Made by a program: the position numbers and the translations under genes
From: Candidatus Eiseniibacteriota bacterium
Lineage (GTDB): Bacteria > Orphanbacterota > Orphanbacteria > Orphanbacterales > Orphanbacteraceae
Assembly (NCBI GenBank): GCA_029262235.1
Contig: JAJCZU010000004.1
Coordinates: forward strand, 372,001-436,000
DNA length: 64,000 nt
Reading direction: 5' to 3'
In this document: in pieces, positions 43,570-52,209 of the stretch
How positions within the stretch are numbered: the first letter of the stretch is position 1
Layout: the number at the start of each line of letters is the position of its first letter
Notes under the pieces: model-generated
Databases searched by the model: none
Told to the model about the DNA's origin: nothing
The model's input: the letters and a program-made list of their open reading frames with translations, nothing else

Positions 43570-43630
43570 AGACCCCTACACGGCCCCCACACCATGTTCC
43601 GTCAACTTGCGCGACGGCCAGGAGTTCTCC

Positions 43631-46600
43631 ATGCGAGTTCGTCCCCTTGTCTGCAATTTTCGATTGCTGATCCTTATCGCAGGAATTGTCATGAGCCTGC
43701 CGGGCTTCGCGTCGGCCGTGTTCGTAGAAGTCGGGAATCAGATGGGCGTCGCGTACAACAGTACAGGGCGTTCCGTCGTATGGATGGACTTCGACGGCGA
43801 CGGCTGGCTCGACCTCTACGTGGGGAACGTCGACGAGAGTAATCTTCTGATGCGAAACCGGATTCCGAGCGGCCTTCCGTTCGTGAACGTGGCCGTGGCA
43901 CGGGGAGTCACGAATACGGCTTATCCGACGTGGAGCGTCACTTCGGTCGACATAGACAACGACGACGACCTCGACATCTTCGTTGCCAACGATGTGCAGT
44001 TCCCGTGCCGTCTCTATCGCAACGACAACTGGCTGTTCGCCGAGATCGGTCTTGCGAAAGGAGTGACGGGCGACGAGAACAACATGGGCGTTGCCTTCTC
44101 GGACATGGACAGGGACGGCGATCTCGACTTCCTGCTTTCGATCTGGGGACCGAATCTCTTTTATCGCGGGGACGGGCGTACCGGCTTCGCGAATATCGCA
44201 ACGGACATGGGAACCGCAAGTGACGCGATCGGTTTCCAGGTGGCGTGGGCGGACTACGACAACGACGGCGATCCCGACTTATACAATGCCAACATGCCGA
44301 ACATGATCGGCAACAAGTCCCATCTCTATCGAAACGACGGCGGAGAGTTCGCCGACGTATCGCTTGCGATGAATGCGTCGCTCGACGAGCGTGCGCTCGG
44401 CGCCTCCTGGGCCGACTTCGACGCTGACGGCGACATGGATCTGTTCGTGGCGCGCGGGATCTTCGCCGGCACCGGGCAGGCCGAACCGAATCGTCTCTAT
44501 CGAAATGACGGGAACGCGTTCGTCGATATCGCCCCGCAGTTCGCGGGGATGGCCGACTCTCTCTCTTCGATGTCCGGGATCTGGGGCGACTACGACCTCG
44601 ACGGCGACCTCGATCTCTTCATTGATGGTGGACACGCGAATCAGCTGTTCCGGAACGACAACACGGTACTCGTAAACGTGGCGGCGCAGGAAGGGCTGAT
44701 CGATTCGACGAATACGGGCCCTGGGCGCGGCGCCTCGTGGGGTGACTACGATCGTGACGGCGACCTCGACCTGGTCGTGGTGCACCGCGGCGGCAAGATC
44801 CGTCTCTACAGGAACGACAACGCGAACAGCAATCACTGGCTCACGCTTCATCTGAAGGGTGTGGCGTCGAATCGTTCCGCGATCGGGGCGAAAGTGGAAG
44901 TGACCGCGAACGGCAATACGCAGCTTCACGAAGTGACGGCGGGCGACGGCTATTTCTCGCAGCAGTCCCTGCCGCTCGAGCTCGGTGTCGGGAGTGCGAC
45001 GAGTGTGACAGCCGTCGTCGAATGGCCGAACGGTATCCAGCAGCAGATCGTCTCGCTCCCGGTCGACCAGGAGTTCACGATTCTCGAAGACTATCCCGTA
45101 ACCGAGCAGATCAAGTTCACCGAGATCAGCAGCACGAAGAGTATCGACGACAACGGAGACGGCCGCGGTTCCGCCTGGGCCGACTACGACGATGACGGCG
45201 ATCTCGACCTGTTTGTCGCGAACTTCACGGGTGCGAACCGTCTCTGGCGAAACGACGCCGGCACGTTCGCGGAAGTCGCCTCGCTTCTCGGCGTCGACGA
45301 TCCGGGTGCGGCGTCGCTGAGCGCGACGTTCGCCGACTTCGACAACGACGGCCTGCTCGATCTTCACGTTTCAAACAACGGCAGCGCCTGCCGCCTCTAT
45401 CAGAATACGGGATCCGGCTTCACGGACGTGGCCGGTGCGATGGGGCTCGGCAACGCCAACATGGAACACTGGGGCGCCGCGTGGGCCGATTACGACGGTG
45501 ATGGCGACGTCGATCTCTATCAGACGCGCCGGCAGCAGCCCAATTCGCTCTATCGCAACGACGGTTCCGGCTTCTTCGATATCGCGCCGTCTCTGGGCGT
45601 CGACTACTCCGGCCGCCAGCGAATGGCGACGTGGGGAGACTACGACAACGACGGGCTTCCCGATCTCTATCTCGTGAACATCGCGTCGAACGCGCTGCTT
45701 CGCAACACGGGGACCGGCTTCACCGACGTGTCGCTGGCCGCGGGTGTGAACGACGGCGGAAGAGGAACGGGCGCCGCCTGGGGCGACTGGGACAATGACG
45801 GCGACCTCGATCTCTATGTGGCCAACGACGGCCCCAACAAGTTCTATGAAAACCAGGGCACGGGGACGTTCCTCGCGAAGGAAAACACGAGGCGCATCGG
45901 ATACGCCGGACTCGACTATTCCCCGGTGTGGGCCGACTGGGATGCGGACGGCCGCCTCGATCTCTCGCTCGTTTCCGACGGCGGCACGATCCGGCTTCTC
46001 GACAATATCGGCACGAAGTTCCGCGACATCGGCGTATTGAAGGGGATCGGCGACTACGGCTACGCGCGAAGCGGCGCCTGGGCCGACTTCGACAATGACG
46101 GCGACCTCGATTTCTACGCGGCGCGCGACGGCGAGGCGAATCGGTTCTATGAGCGCACGGGCGCCGAAGGGGGCAACTGGCTCCGCATCCGACCCACGGG
46201 CGTGATCTCGAACCGCGCCGCGATCGGCGCACGCATTGAAGTCGAAGCCGGCGGCGTTACGCAGACGCGCGTCGTGCAGTCCGGTTCCGGGTGGCTCTCG
46301 CAGGGCGATCTCTGGCCGCAGTTCGGCCTCGGCGCCGCGGGAACAGCCGACCGCGTCACGATATTCTGGCCGAGCGGCATCGAAGACGAATACCTGAACG
46401 TGGCAGCCGGCCAGGAGCTCGCGCTGGAGGAGGGGGCCACGATCACGGGCGTAACCGATACCGCGCCCGCGCGCCCGCTCGCGATCATCGGCAACCACCC
46501 GAACCCGTTTAATCCGATCACGCGCATCGCATTCGACTTGCCGCAGTCGGGACTCGTCGAACTCGATATTTACGATGCGTCCGGCCGGCACGTTCGCCGG

Positions 46601-46750
46601 CTCACGCGCTCCGTTCTTCCGGCCGGTCGCAACACGGTTCGCTGGGATGGCCGCGACGAATCCGGACGCTCCGTCGGCTCCGGGATCTATTTCAGCCGGC
46701 TTCTCATGAGCGGCGAAAAACGAACACACAAGATGCTTCTCCTACGCTGA
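43631..46750 (+). CDS. Secreted double-propeller protein: two sets of FG-GAP/VCBS repeats each followed by ASPIC/UnbV, plus sorting domain
   Basis: 1039 residues from ATG 43631. The signal peptide ends about FASA. Seven calcium-loop repeats of the form W-A-D-(F/Y)-D-x-D-G-D-x-D-L follow, then an ASPIC/UnbV domain (about 396-490, SNHWLTLHLKGVASNRSAIG). Then come seven more repeats and a second ASPIC domain (about 845-936, NWLRIRPTGVISNRAAIGAR). The last 90 residues are a FlgD-like sorting domain (NHPNPFNPITRIAF to KMLLLR). Each set of seven repeats should fold as one seven-bladed calcium-stabilised propeller. Such proteins are surface adhesins or glycan-binding factors in this group; the ligand is unknown. 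The haloperoxidase-like gene follows after 14 bp. Confidence 0.9.
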   Translation: MRVRPLVCNFRLLILIAGIVMSLPGFASAVFVEVGNQMGVAYNSTGRSVVWMDFDGDGWLDLYVGNVDESNLLMRNRIPSGLPFVNVAVARGVTNTAYPTWSVTSVDIDNDDDLDIFVANDVQFPCRLYRNDNWLFAEIGLAKGVTGDENNMGVAFSDMDRDGDLDFLLSIWGPNLFYRGDGRTGFANIATDMGTASDAIGFQVAWADYDNDGDPDLYNANMPNMIGNKSHLYRNDGGEFADVSLAMNASLDERALGASWADFDADGDMDLFVARGIFAGTGQAEPNRLYRNDGNAFVDIAPQFAGMADSLSSMSGIWGDYDLDGDLDLFIDGGHANQLFRNDNTVLVNVAAQEGLIDSTNTGPGRGASWGDYDRDGDLDLVVVHRGGKIRLYRNDNANSNHWLTLHLKGVASNRSAIGAKVEVTANGNTQLHEVTAGDGYFSQQSLPLELGVGSATSVTAVVEWPNGIQQQIVSLPVDQEFTILEDYPVTEQIKFTEISSTKSIDDNGDGRGSAWADYDDDGDLDLFVANFTGANRLWRNDAGTFAEVASLLGVDDPGAASLSATFADFDNDGLLDLHVSNNGSACRLYQNTGSGFTDVAGAMGLGNANMEHWGAAWADYDGDGDVDLYQTRRQQPNSLYRNDGSGFFDIAPSLGVDYSGRQRMATWGDYDNDGLPDLYLVNIASNALLRNTGTGFTDVSLAAGVNDGGRGTGAAWGDWDNDGDLDLYVANDGPNKFYENQGTGTFLAKENTRRIGYAGLDYSPVWADWDADGRLDLSLVSDGGTIRLLDNIGTKFRDIGVLKGIGDYGYARSGAWADFDNDGDLDFYAARDGEANRFYERTGAEGGNWLRIRPTGVISNRAAIGARIEVEAGGVTQTRVVQSGSGWLSQGDLWPQFGLGAAGTADRVTIFWPSGIEDEYLNVAAGQELALEEGATITGVTDTAPARPLAIIGNHPNPFNPITRIAFDLPQSGLVELDIYDASGRHVRRLTRSVLPAGRNTVRWDGRDESGRSVGSGIYFSRLLMSGEKRTHKMLLLR

Positions 46751-46764
46751 GGTACTGAAACGGC

Positions 46765-49011
46765 ATGAGATTCAAACAGCTTGCTCTCTGCATCATGGGA
46801 ATCCTGCTCGCTCTGCCCGCGGCGGCATTTGCCCAGCATTCGACCGCGCGCCTCTGGAACGACGCTCTGCTCGAAGCCATTCGTACCGACTTTGCGCGTC
46901 CGACGGTGCACTCGCGGAATCTGTTTCACACCGGGATCGCGATGTACGACGCGTGGGCCGCGTATGACAACGTGGCGGAAACGTATTTTCTCGGCCGCAC
47001 GCTCGGCGGGTACACGACGCCGTTCACCGGTGTCCCCGCGCCCGGCAATCTGCAGGCCGCGCGCGAGGAAGCGATCAGCTACGCGGTGTTCCGCCTGCTG
47101 AAGCATCGCTTCGTCAATTCACCGGGAGCTTTCGTGGCGCTCGGCCGTTTCGACTCGCTGTTCGTGGCGCTCGGGTACGACACGACGTTCACTTCCACGG
47201 ACTACACGACCGGCAATCCGGCCGCGCTCGGAAACTACATCGGCAATCAGCTGATCTTCTTCGGGCTGCAGGACGACGCGAACGAGCAATACGAATTCGA
47301 AAACGAGTATTACGAACCGGTGAACCCGGCGCTCCTTCCCGAGGAGCCGGGCAACCCGGACATGGTCGATCCGAACCGCTGGCAGCCGCTCGGTTTCGAC
47401 AGCTTCGTCGATCAGTCGGGGAACCCGCTGCCGCTCTCCGTCCCCGAGTTCCTGGGACCGGAGTGGGGGAACGTGACGGCGTTCGCGCTGTCCGAAGACG
47501 ACCTCACCGTGTACAACCGCGACGGCTTCGATTACTGGGTGTATCACGATCCGGGCCCGCCGCCGTATCTCGACACGCTCTCGCTCGGCGGGCTGTCCGA
47601 AGAGTATAAGTGGGGCCACTCGCTCGTTGCGCTCTGGTCGTCGCATCTCGATCCGGCGGACAGTGTCTGGATCAACATCTCACCGGGCGCGATCGGCAAT
47701 ATTCAGAACTACCCGACGACATTCGCAGAGCATCGCAACTTCTATGACGCGCTGAACGGGGGCGACCCGAGCATCGGCTGGCCGACCAATCCTTCGACCG
47801 GACAGCCGTATGATGATCAGTGGGTTCCGCGGGCGGATTACGCGCGCGTGCTCGCCGAGTTCTGGGCCGACGGTCCCGCGTCGGAAACGCCGCCCGGCCA
47901 CTGGTTCACGATTCTGAATTACGTGAATGATCATCCGATGTTCGAAAAGCGCTTCAAGGGCGTGGGGCCGATCGTCGACGATCTCGAGTGGGACGTGAAA
48001 GCGTATTTCGGGCTCGGCGGCGTGATGCACGACGCGGCCGTCACTGCATGGGGTGTCAAAGGCTGGTACGATTACGCGCGCCCGATCTCGGCGATTCGCT
48101 ACATGGCGGAGCGCGGCCAGTCCTCCGACACGACGCTCACGAACTTCGATCCGGGCGGGATTCTGCTCGAACCGGGTCTGATCGAAGTGATCCAGCCGGG
48201 AGATTCGCTTGCGCTCATCGATTCCGCGAACATCGGCAAGATCAAGCTGCGCGCGTGGCGCGGCCCCGACTACGTCGCGGATCCGGAGTCCACGTACGCG
48301 GGCGTCGGGTGGATTCTCGCCGACAACTGGTGGCCGTATCAGCGGCCCACGTTCGTGACGCCGCCGTTCGCGGGTTATGTGTCCGGTCACTCGACGTTTT
48401 CACGCGCCGCGGCCGAGTACATGACTCTGCTGTCGGGCGATCCGTTCTTCCCTGGCGGCATGGGCGAATTCCTGGCGCCGATGAACGAGTTTCTCGTGTT
48501 CGAAGACGGCCCGAGCGTGGATGTCACGCTGCAGTGGGCCACGTATCGCGACGCATCCGATCAGACGAGCCTGTCGCGCATCTGGGGCGGGATTCATCCG
48601 CCTGCGGACGACATTCCCGGCCGGCTCATGGGCGACGTCATCGGCCCCGAGGCCTTCAACCTTGCCGAACTCTACTACAACGGAACGATTACTGGTGTGG
48701 GCGACCCCGCGCCGCCGACTTCCGCCTATGTTTTACGCCCGAACTATCCGAATCCGTTCAACCCGACCACGACGATCGAGTACACGCTGCCGGCCGACGC
48801 GCACGTGGAACTCGTGATCCATGAAGTCGGCGGGCGCGAAGTCATTCGCCTCGTCGACCAGCCCGAATCCGCGGGAACGCACCGGGTGATCTGGAACGGG
48901 CGCGCCGCGAACGGAAGGGACGTTTCGAGCGGCACGTACTTCTATCGCCTGAGCGCCCGTGACGCCGCCGAGCGCGTGACGCGTGCCGGCAAGATGTCGC
49001 TCATCCGCTGA
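46765..49011 (+). CDS. Secreted vanadium-dependent haloperoxidase/PAP2-like protein with sorting domain
   Basis: 748 residues. The signal peptide ends about AAAFAQ. The helical core carries vanadium haloperoxidase/acid phosphatase motifs in order: WYDYARPISAIRY, YVSGHSTFSRAAAE (S540-H542) and SRIWGGIHPPADDIPG with the vanadate/phosphate-binding His near 611. This arrangement fits the haloperoxidase-related PAP2 family, so halide oxidation or phosphate-ester hydrolysis outside the cell are the two options. The final 95 residues are a FlgD-like/type-A domain (NYPNPFNPTTTIEY to KMSLIR). It follows the propeller/ASPIC gene by 14 bp and is probably co-transcribed with it. Confidence 0.85.
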   Translation: MRFKQLALCIMGILLALPAAAFAQHSTARLWNDALLEAIRTDFARPTVHSRNLFHTGIAMYDAWAAYDNVAETYFLGRTLGGYTTPFTGVPAPGNLQAAREEAISYAVFRLLKHRFVNSPGAFVALGRFDSLFVALGYDTTFTSTDYTTGNPAALGNYIGNQLIFFGLQDDANEQYEFENEYYEPVNPALLPEEPGNPDMVDPNRWQPLGFDSFVDQSGNPLPLSVPEFLGPEWGNVTAFALSEDDLTVYNRDGFDYWVYHDPGPPPYLDTLSLGGLSEEYKWGHSLVALWSSHLDPADSVWINISPGAIGNIQNYPTTFAEHRNFYDALNGGDPSIGWPTNPSTGQPYDDQWVPRADYARVLAEFWADGPASETPPGHWFTILNYVNDHPMFEKRFKGVGPIVDDLEWDVKAYFGLGGVMHDAAVTAWGVKGWYDYARPISAIRYMAERGQSSDTTLTNFDPGGILLEPGLIEVIQPGDSLALIDSANIGKIKLRAWRGPDYVADPESTYAGVGWILADNWWPYQRPTFVTPPFAGYVSGHSTFSRAAAEYMTLLSGDPFFPGGMGEFLAPMNEFLVFEDGPSVDVTLQWATYRDASDQTSLSRIWGGIHPPADDIPGRLMGDVIGPEAFNLAELYYNGTITGVGDPAPPTSAYVLRPNYPNPFNPTTTIEYTLPADAHVELVIHEVGGREVIRLVDQPESAGTHRVIWNGRAANGRDVSSGTYFYRLSARDAAERVTRAGKMSLIR

Positions 49012-49016
49012 CGCGC

Positions 49017-49451
49017 TCAGCGCACGAACAGCTTTTTCAGTTCACTCCATGTCGCCGAAACGGAAGGCTGCGGACCCGCCACGCCGGTTGCGGGATCGAC
49101 CACGGTCACGGTTCCGTTCATCGGCATCAGCTCGTGTACGCGGCAGAAGTACGGATAGACGCCGGCGGTGTCGTTGAACGTGTACCAGAACCGGGCGCCT
49201 GCGCCTTCGAGGGGTGCATCGAACAGAGTCCCCACGTTCGGGTCACCGGAACCGGTTCCGCTCGTCACCGTGTGTCCGAAGAAGGTCGTCTTGCGCCATT
49301 CGATCGTGTCGCCGATCGGGATCATGACGTGTTGCGGGCTGAAGGTGGCGTTCGGGGTGGTGACGACGAGCGTGTCCGCGGCAGCCGGAGCCGCCGTCAT
49401 CAGCAAAAGGAACAGAAAAACGAACGCGGCGGGAAAGATTCGATCGATCAT
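49017..49451 (-). CDS. Secreted cupredoxin (plastocyanin-like) with W-LFR tail
   Basis: 144 residues from ATG 49451, with CAGGAG 7 nt upstream. The signal peptide ends about APAAA. The type-1 copper ligands are H60 (FFGHTV), C103, H106 and M111 in the classic C-x2-H-x4-M loop (YFCRVHELMPM). It should be a small periplasmic or outer-surface electron carrier. After the fold, a linker of about 20 residues leads to the terminus SATWSELKKLFVR, which resembles the tails of the GEVED protein and of the remnant at 62880. It is convergent with the haloperoxidase-like gene (5 bp apart). Confidence 0.88.
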   Translation of the reverse strand: MIDRIFPAAFVFLFLLLMTAAPAAADTLVVTTPNATFSPQHVMIPIGDTIEWRKTTFFGHTVTSGTGSGDPNVGTLFDAPLEGAGARFWYTFNDTAGVYPYFCRVHELMPMNGTVTVVDPATGVAGPQPSVSATWSELKKLFVR

Positions 49452-49505
49452 GGCTGCTCCTGCTGTTGGGATTAGCGGGGAAGCTGTGTTATCAGTATAC
49501 ACATC

Positions 49506-50012
49506 ATGAGAAACTACCGCCTGTTGATCCTGGTCGCTTTCCTTTCCGGTTGTTACACGCAGCTTGAAAAGCCCGTCGCGCTGGACCCCGTTGACTCGTC
49601 ACGACCCGCTGCCGGTGAAGAAGGCGCAGGGCCGGGCCCCGGAGTGCCGGGCGGCGGCGTTGACCCTCACGAAAACGTCGATTGGATGAACGAGTACGAT
49701 CACGACTGGCAGGCACTGGCCGAGATGCGGAACGAGATCGAAGCGCTCGTAGGCGACGGGTCGTGCGCGGGACACGGAAACTGCAAGGTAGTCGGCCTGG
49801 GAGCGAAACCATGCGGTGGTCCATGGGAGTGGCTCGTCTATTCTGATTTCATGATGTACGAGGATGAGTTTCTGGCTCGAGTTAACGAGTACAACCGGTA
49901 CGAACGTGCACTCAATACCAAGTGGGGGAAGTTCTCGGACTGTTTCTACACGGCACAGCCCGAAGTCCACTGCGAGTTCGGGCGATGTGTCGTGAAATCC
50001 CGCCGTCACTAA
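49506..50012 (+). CDS. Lipoprotein with conserved Cys-rich C-terminal domain
   Basis: 168 residues. The lipobox LSGC (Cys16) follows a short hydrophobic leader, so export and lipidation are likely. A Gly/Pro-rich spacer (about 35-52) separates it from a C-terminal domain with SCAGHGNCKVVGLGAKPCGG, PWEWLVYSDFMM, VNEYNRYERALNTKWGKFSD and CxxxxxPxVHCEFGRC. That pattern of paired cysteines, G-A-K-P-C-G-G-P-W and Y-N recurs in Bacteroidetes lipoproteins, in my recollection, without an assigned function. The gene is probably monocistronic. Confidence 0.75.
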   Translation: MRNYRLLILVAFLSGCYTQLEKPVALDPVDSSRPAAGEEGAGPGPGVPGGGVDPHENVDWMNEYDHDWQALAEMRNEIEALVGDGSCAGHGNCKVVGLGAKPCGGPWEWLVYSDFMMYEDEFLARVNEYNRYERALNTKWGKFSDCFYTAQPEVHCEFGRCVVKSRRH

Positions 50013-50043
50013 ATAAAAAGAGGCCCGCTCGACTGAGCGGGCC
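50012..50043 (-). terminator. Intrinsic terminator, chiefly for the minus-strand lipoprotein gene
   Basis: GGCCCGCTC (50022-50030) pairs with GAGCGGGCC (50035-50043) around the loop GACT. On the minus strand it is followed by TCTTTTTATTT, a good U tract, so it terminates the gene ending at 50101. The plus-strand side has no T run but the hairpin may still act. Confidence 0.75.
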
Positions 50044-50100
50044 CCTGACAATTCACTGTTTTGCGGCGGCTTATTCCGCCTGACCGACTCGATCCGCCTG

Positions 50101-52089
50101 TCAGCGAACGAGTACCGGCACTTCCCGTCGCACGGCGTCTCCGTTTTCGTTGTAGGCTTCGACGATGATCGATCCTTCGCCCGGCGTATCCGACGCGCGG
50201 AAGAAGCGCATGGAGAAGCCGAGCTCTTCGTCCGATCCGTCCGGGCGTCCTGGATGTTCATCCCCACCACCCGCAAGCGTCGAGTCGTACTCGGGTTCAT
50301 GCGGGCCGTCGTAGATATCACCGAGGCTCGGTGACGAAAGAATCCAGTCGAACTTGACGTTCGTCACGACATCGCCGTCTTCTGCGATCGCGAACGCATG
50401 GAGCGGGATCTCGTGGCCCCGTTCGACGTCCACCACTTCCGGTTCGATGATCACGTCGATCAGCCGTGGCGGCGCTTCCACGATCACGCGTGCGCGTGCT
50501 TCGATCGAGCGCTCTGTTGCCGGGTCGGTCACCGTGACGATCACTTCGCCCTCGCCGGTCTGTTCCGGGGAGAACAGGCGGAACGCTTCGATCTCCATGG
50601 GCGGGCGGATCGGCTCGTCGTCGTCCATTCCCATGCCGCCGTGATCCTCGTGGTTCGTGCCGTCCGGTCCGACGTCCGTTCCTTCGTGCGGCGGAAATCC
50701 CTCATCGGGTCCCCCCGGCCCGCCCGGCCCGCCCGGCCCGTTCGGTTCGTCGAATTCCGAAAAAACACCGAACCCGTCGGGCTCGACACGCCACTCGAAT
50801 GTAAGGCCTTCCAGAGCGTGGCCGAACTCGTTCAGTCCCACAGCCGTGAAGAAGACCCGCGACTCGCGCCGCACATGAATTTCGTCGGGCGCGATGTATA
50901 CGCGTTCGAGAACGCCGCGTCGTCTCACATGGACTTCGGTGTCGGCATGCACATCGCCGAGCGTAGCGCGGACGACGCCGGACGCCTGCCCTTCCGCGGG
51001 CTCCGCGGCCGTGAACTTCACGAGCGAAACCTTACCGATCAGTTCTTCCCGTTCGTATTCGGGATTCCATTCGTCGGCCGGCGGTACATCGGGATATCCG
51101 TAATCGAGGTATTCATAATAATAGAACGGCAGCGACCGGACGATCTCGGCTTCCTCTTCGGCCGTGAGCCCCGTAACAGGTTCCAGCGTTCCGAGTATCG
51201 CGGGGTCGAGCGACCAGTCGATGGCCGGGTTCTCGAGCAGCGTGCCCCTTCCCGTGATCGCATAGGCGCCCATGTATTGCTCCGCGCCACTTTGCAGCGA
51301 CACGTAATAGCCCGGCGCCATCTGAACGCGGACGACATCGCCGTCGGCAACGACTTCGACAGTCGCGGTCGCGACGAGGTCCGTGGCGAACGTGGCGACG
51401 ATCGTCCCGCGACCCACGGCCGTTCCGATGAACGTGCCTTCGCGCGAGATTACGCCGATCGGCGTGTCCGATTTGATCGACCAGGTGGGGCGGAGATACG
51501 GGGAGCTGCCGCTTTTCTCGGCCCCGATCCCGCCGTCGGTTCCACGCGGCGGTACGAACTCGTCTTCGTTTTCGTATTCGCCGTCGACGTCAACGCCGCC
51601 GTGGCCTTCGCCGGGACCCTGGCCGTCTTCACCGAGCCAGTCCGCCCAGACGTTGACCCAGAAACGGGTCTCTTCGAGAATGCCGAGCCGCGCTTCTGAC
51701 GGGTAGAGTTGGATGCGGTCGGGGCGCAGATCGTGCGGCAGAACCGACACGTCGAGATCGACGGTGCCTCCGCCGTGAACCGAGACTTCGATTTCGCTCG
51801 ACTCGTAGCCGGAGCCGGCCGGGGCGTCGATGACGATCCGGACGTCGCCGTCCGTGACGCCGTCGAATGCGAATGAACCGTCTGCGGCCGTTACGGCCGT
51901 CATGTCGGTGCCTTCGATACGAACGGTGGCGCCGGCGACCGCAGCGCCGGGATCGGCGGAGCTTACGACGCGCCCCTGAACCTTGCCTGTCGTGTCGGTC
52001 GAGCCGCCCGTGGGGCTTTCACCGCAGCCGGTCCAGAAAATAGCGAGAAAGAACAAAAATGAGACGAACAGAGATCGAAATGTATGCAT
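50101..52089 (-). CDS. Large lipoprotein with carboxypeptidase-regulatory-like and Ig-like domains
   Basis: 662 residues from ATG 52089, with GGGAG 8 nt upstream. The signal peptide ends in the lipobox W-T-G-C (Cys22). Residues about 35-115 are a carboxypeptidase-regulatory-like (CNA-B-type) fold: VQGRVVSSADPGAAVAGATV, GSFAFDGVTDGDVRIVIDAP. Several Ig/BIG-like units follow (for example GVISREGTFIGTAVGRGTIV ATF and RRRGVLERVYIAPDEIHVRR). They are separated by acidic or Gly/Pro-rich spacers, including a triple GGP repeat near residue 455. There is no catalytic motif. It is probably an outer-membrane or periplasmic scaffold or adhesin. Confidence 0.75.
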   Translation of the reverse strand: MHTFRSLFVSFLFFLAIFWTGCGESPTGGSTDTTGKVQGRVVSSADPGAAVAGATVRIEGTDMTAVTAADGSFAFDGVTDGDVRIVIDAPAGSGYESSEIEVSVHGGGTVDLDVSVLPHDLRPDRIQLYPSEARLGILEETRFWVNVWADWLGEDGQGPGEGHGGVDVDGEYENEDEFVPPRGTDGGIGAEKSGSSPYLRPTWSIKSDTPIGVISREGTFIGTAVGRGTIVATFATDLVATATVEVVADGDVVRVQMAPGYYVSLQSGAEQYMGAYAITGRGTLLENPAIDWSLDPAILGTLEPVTGLTAEEEAEIVRSLPFYYYEYLDYGYPDVPPADEWNPEYEREELIGKVSLVKFTAAEPAEGQASGVVRATLGDVHADTEVHVRRRGVLERVYIAPDEIHVRRESRVFFTAVGLNEFGHALEGLTFEWRVEPDGFGVFSEFDEPNGPGGPGGPGGPDEGFPPHEGTDVGPDGTNHEDHGGMGMDDDEPIRPPMEIEAFRLFSPEQTGEGEVIVTVTDPATERSIEARARVIVEAPPRLIDVIIEPEVVDVERGHEIPLHAFAIAEDGDVVTNVKFDWILSSPSLGDIYDGPHEPEYDSTLAGGGDEHPGRPDGSDEELGFSMRFFRASDTPGEGSIIVEAYNENGDAVRREVPVLVR

Positions 52090-52209
52090 GAGAATCGCTC
52101 CCTCCATGGGATGGGGAGATTAGACGAGCCGGAACGCTTACCATTATATATCGGCGGGCGTGGGGGGTCAATTGATCCCGCCTCGATCCTGCCTCAGCTA
52201 TTCATCGAT

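Noticed and set aside
44279-46729. Two long minus-strand frames (44279-45367 and 45371-46729)
   Set aside because: They are mirror translations of the FG-GAP repeats; the repeated DNA keeps the antisense frame open.
50715-50745. Short C/G-rich tandem repeat (9-bp period)
   Set aside because: It simply encodes a Gly-Gly-Pro run in a low-complexity spacer of the large lipoprotein; too short to indicate anything more.
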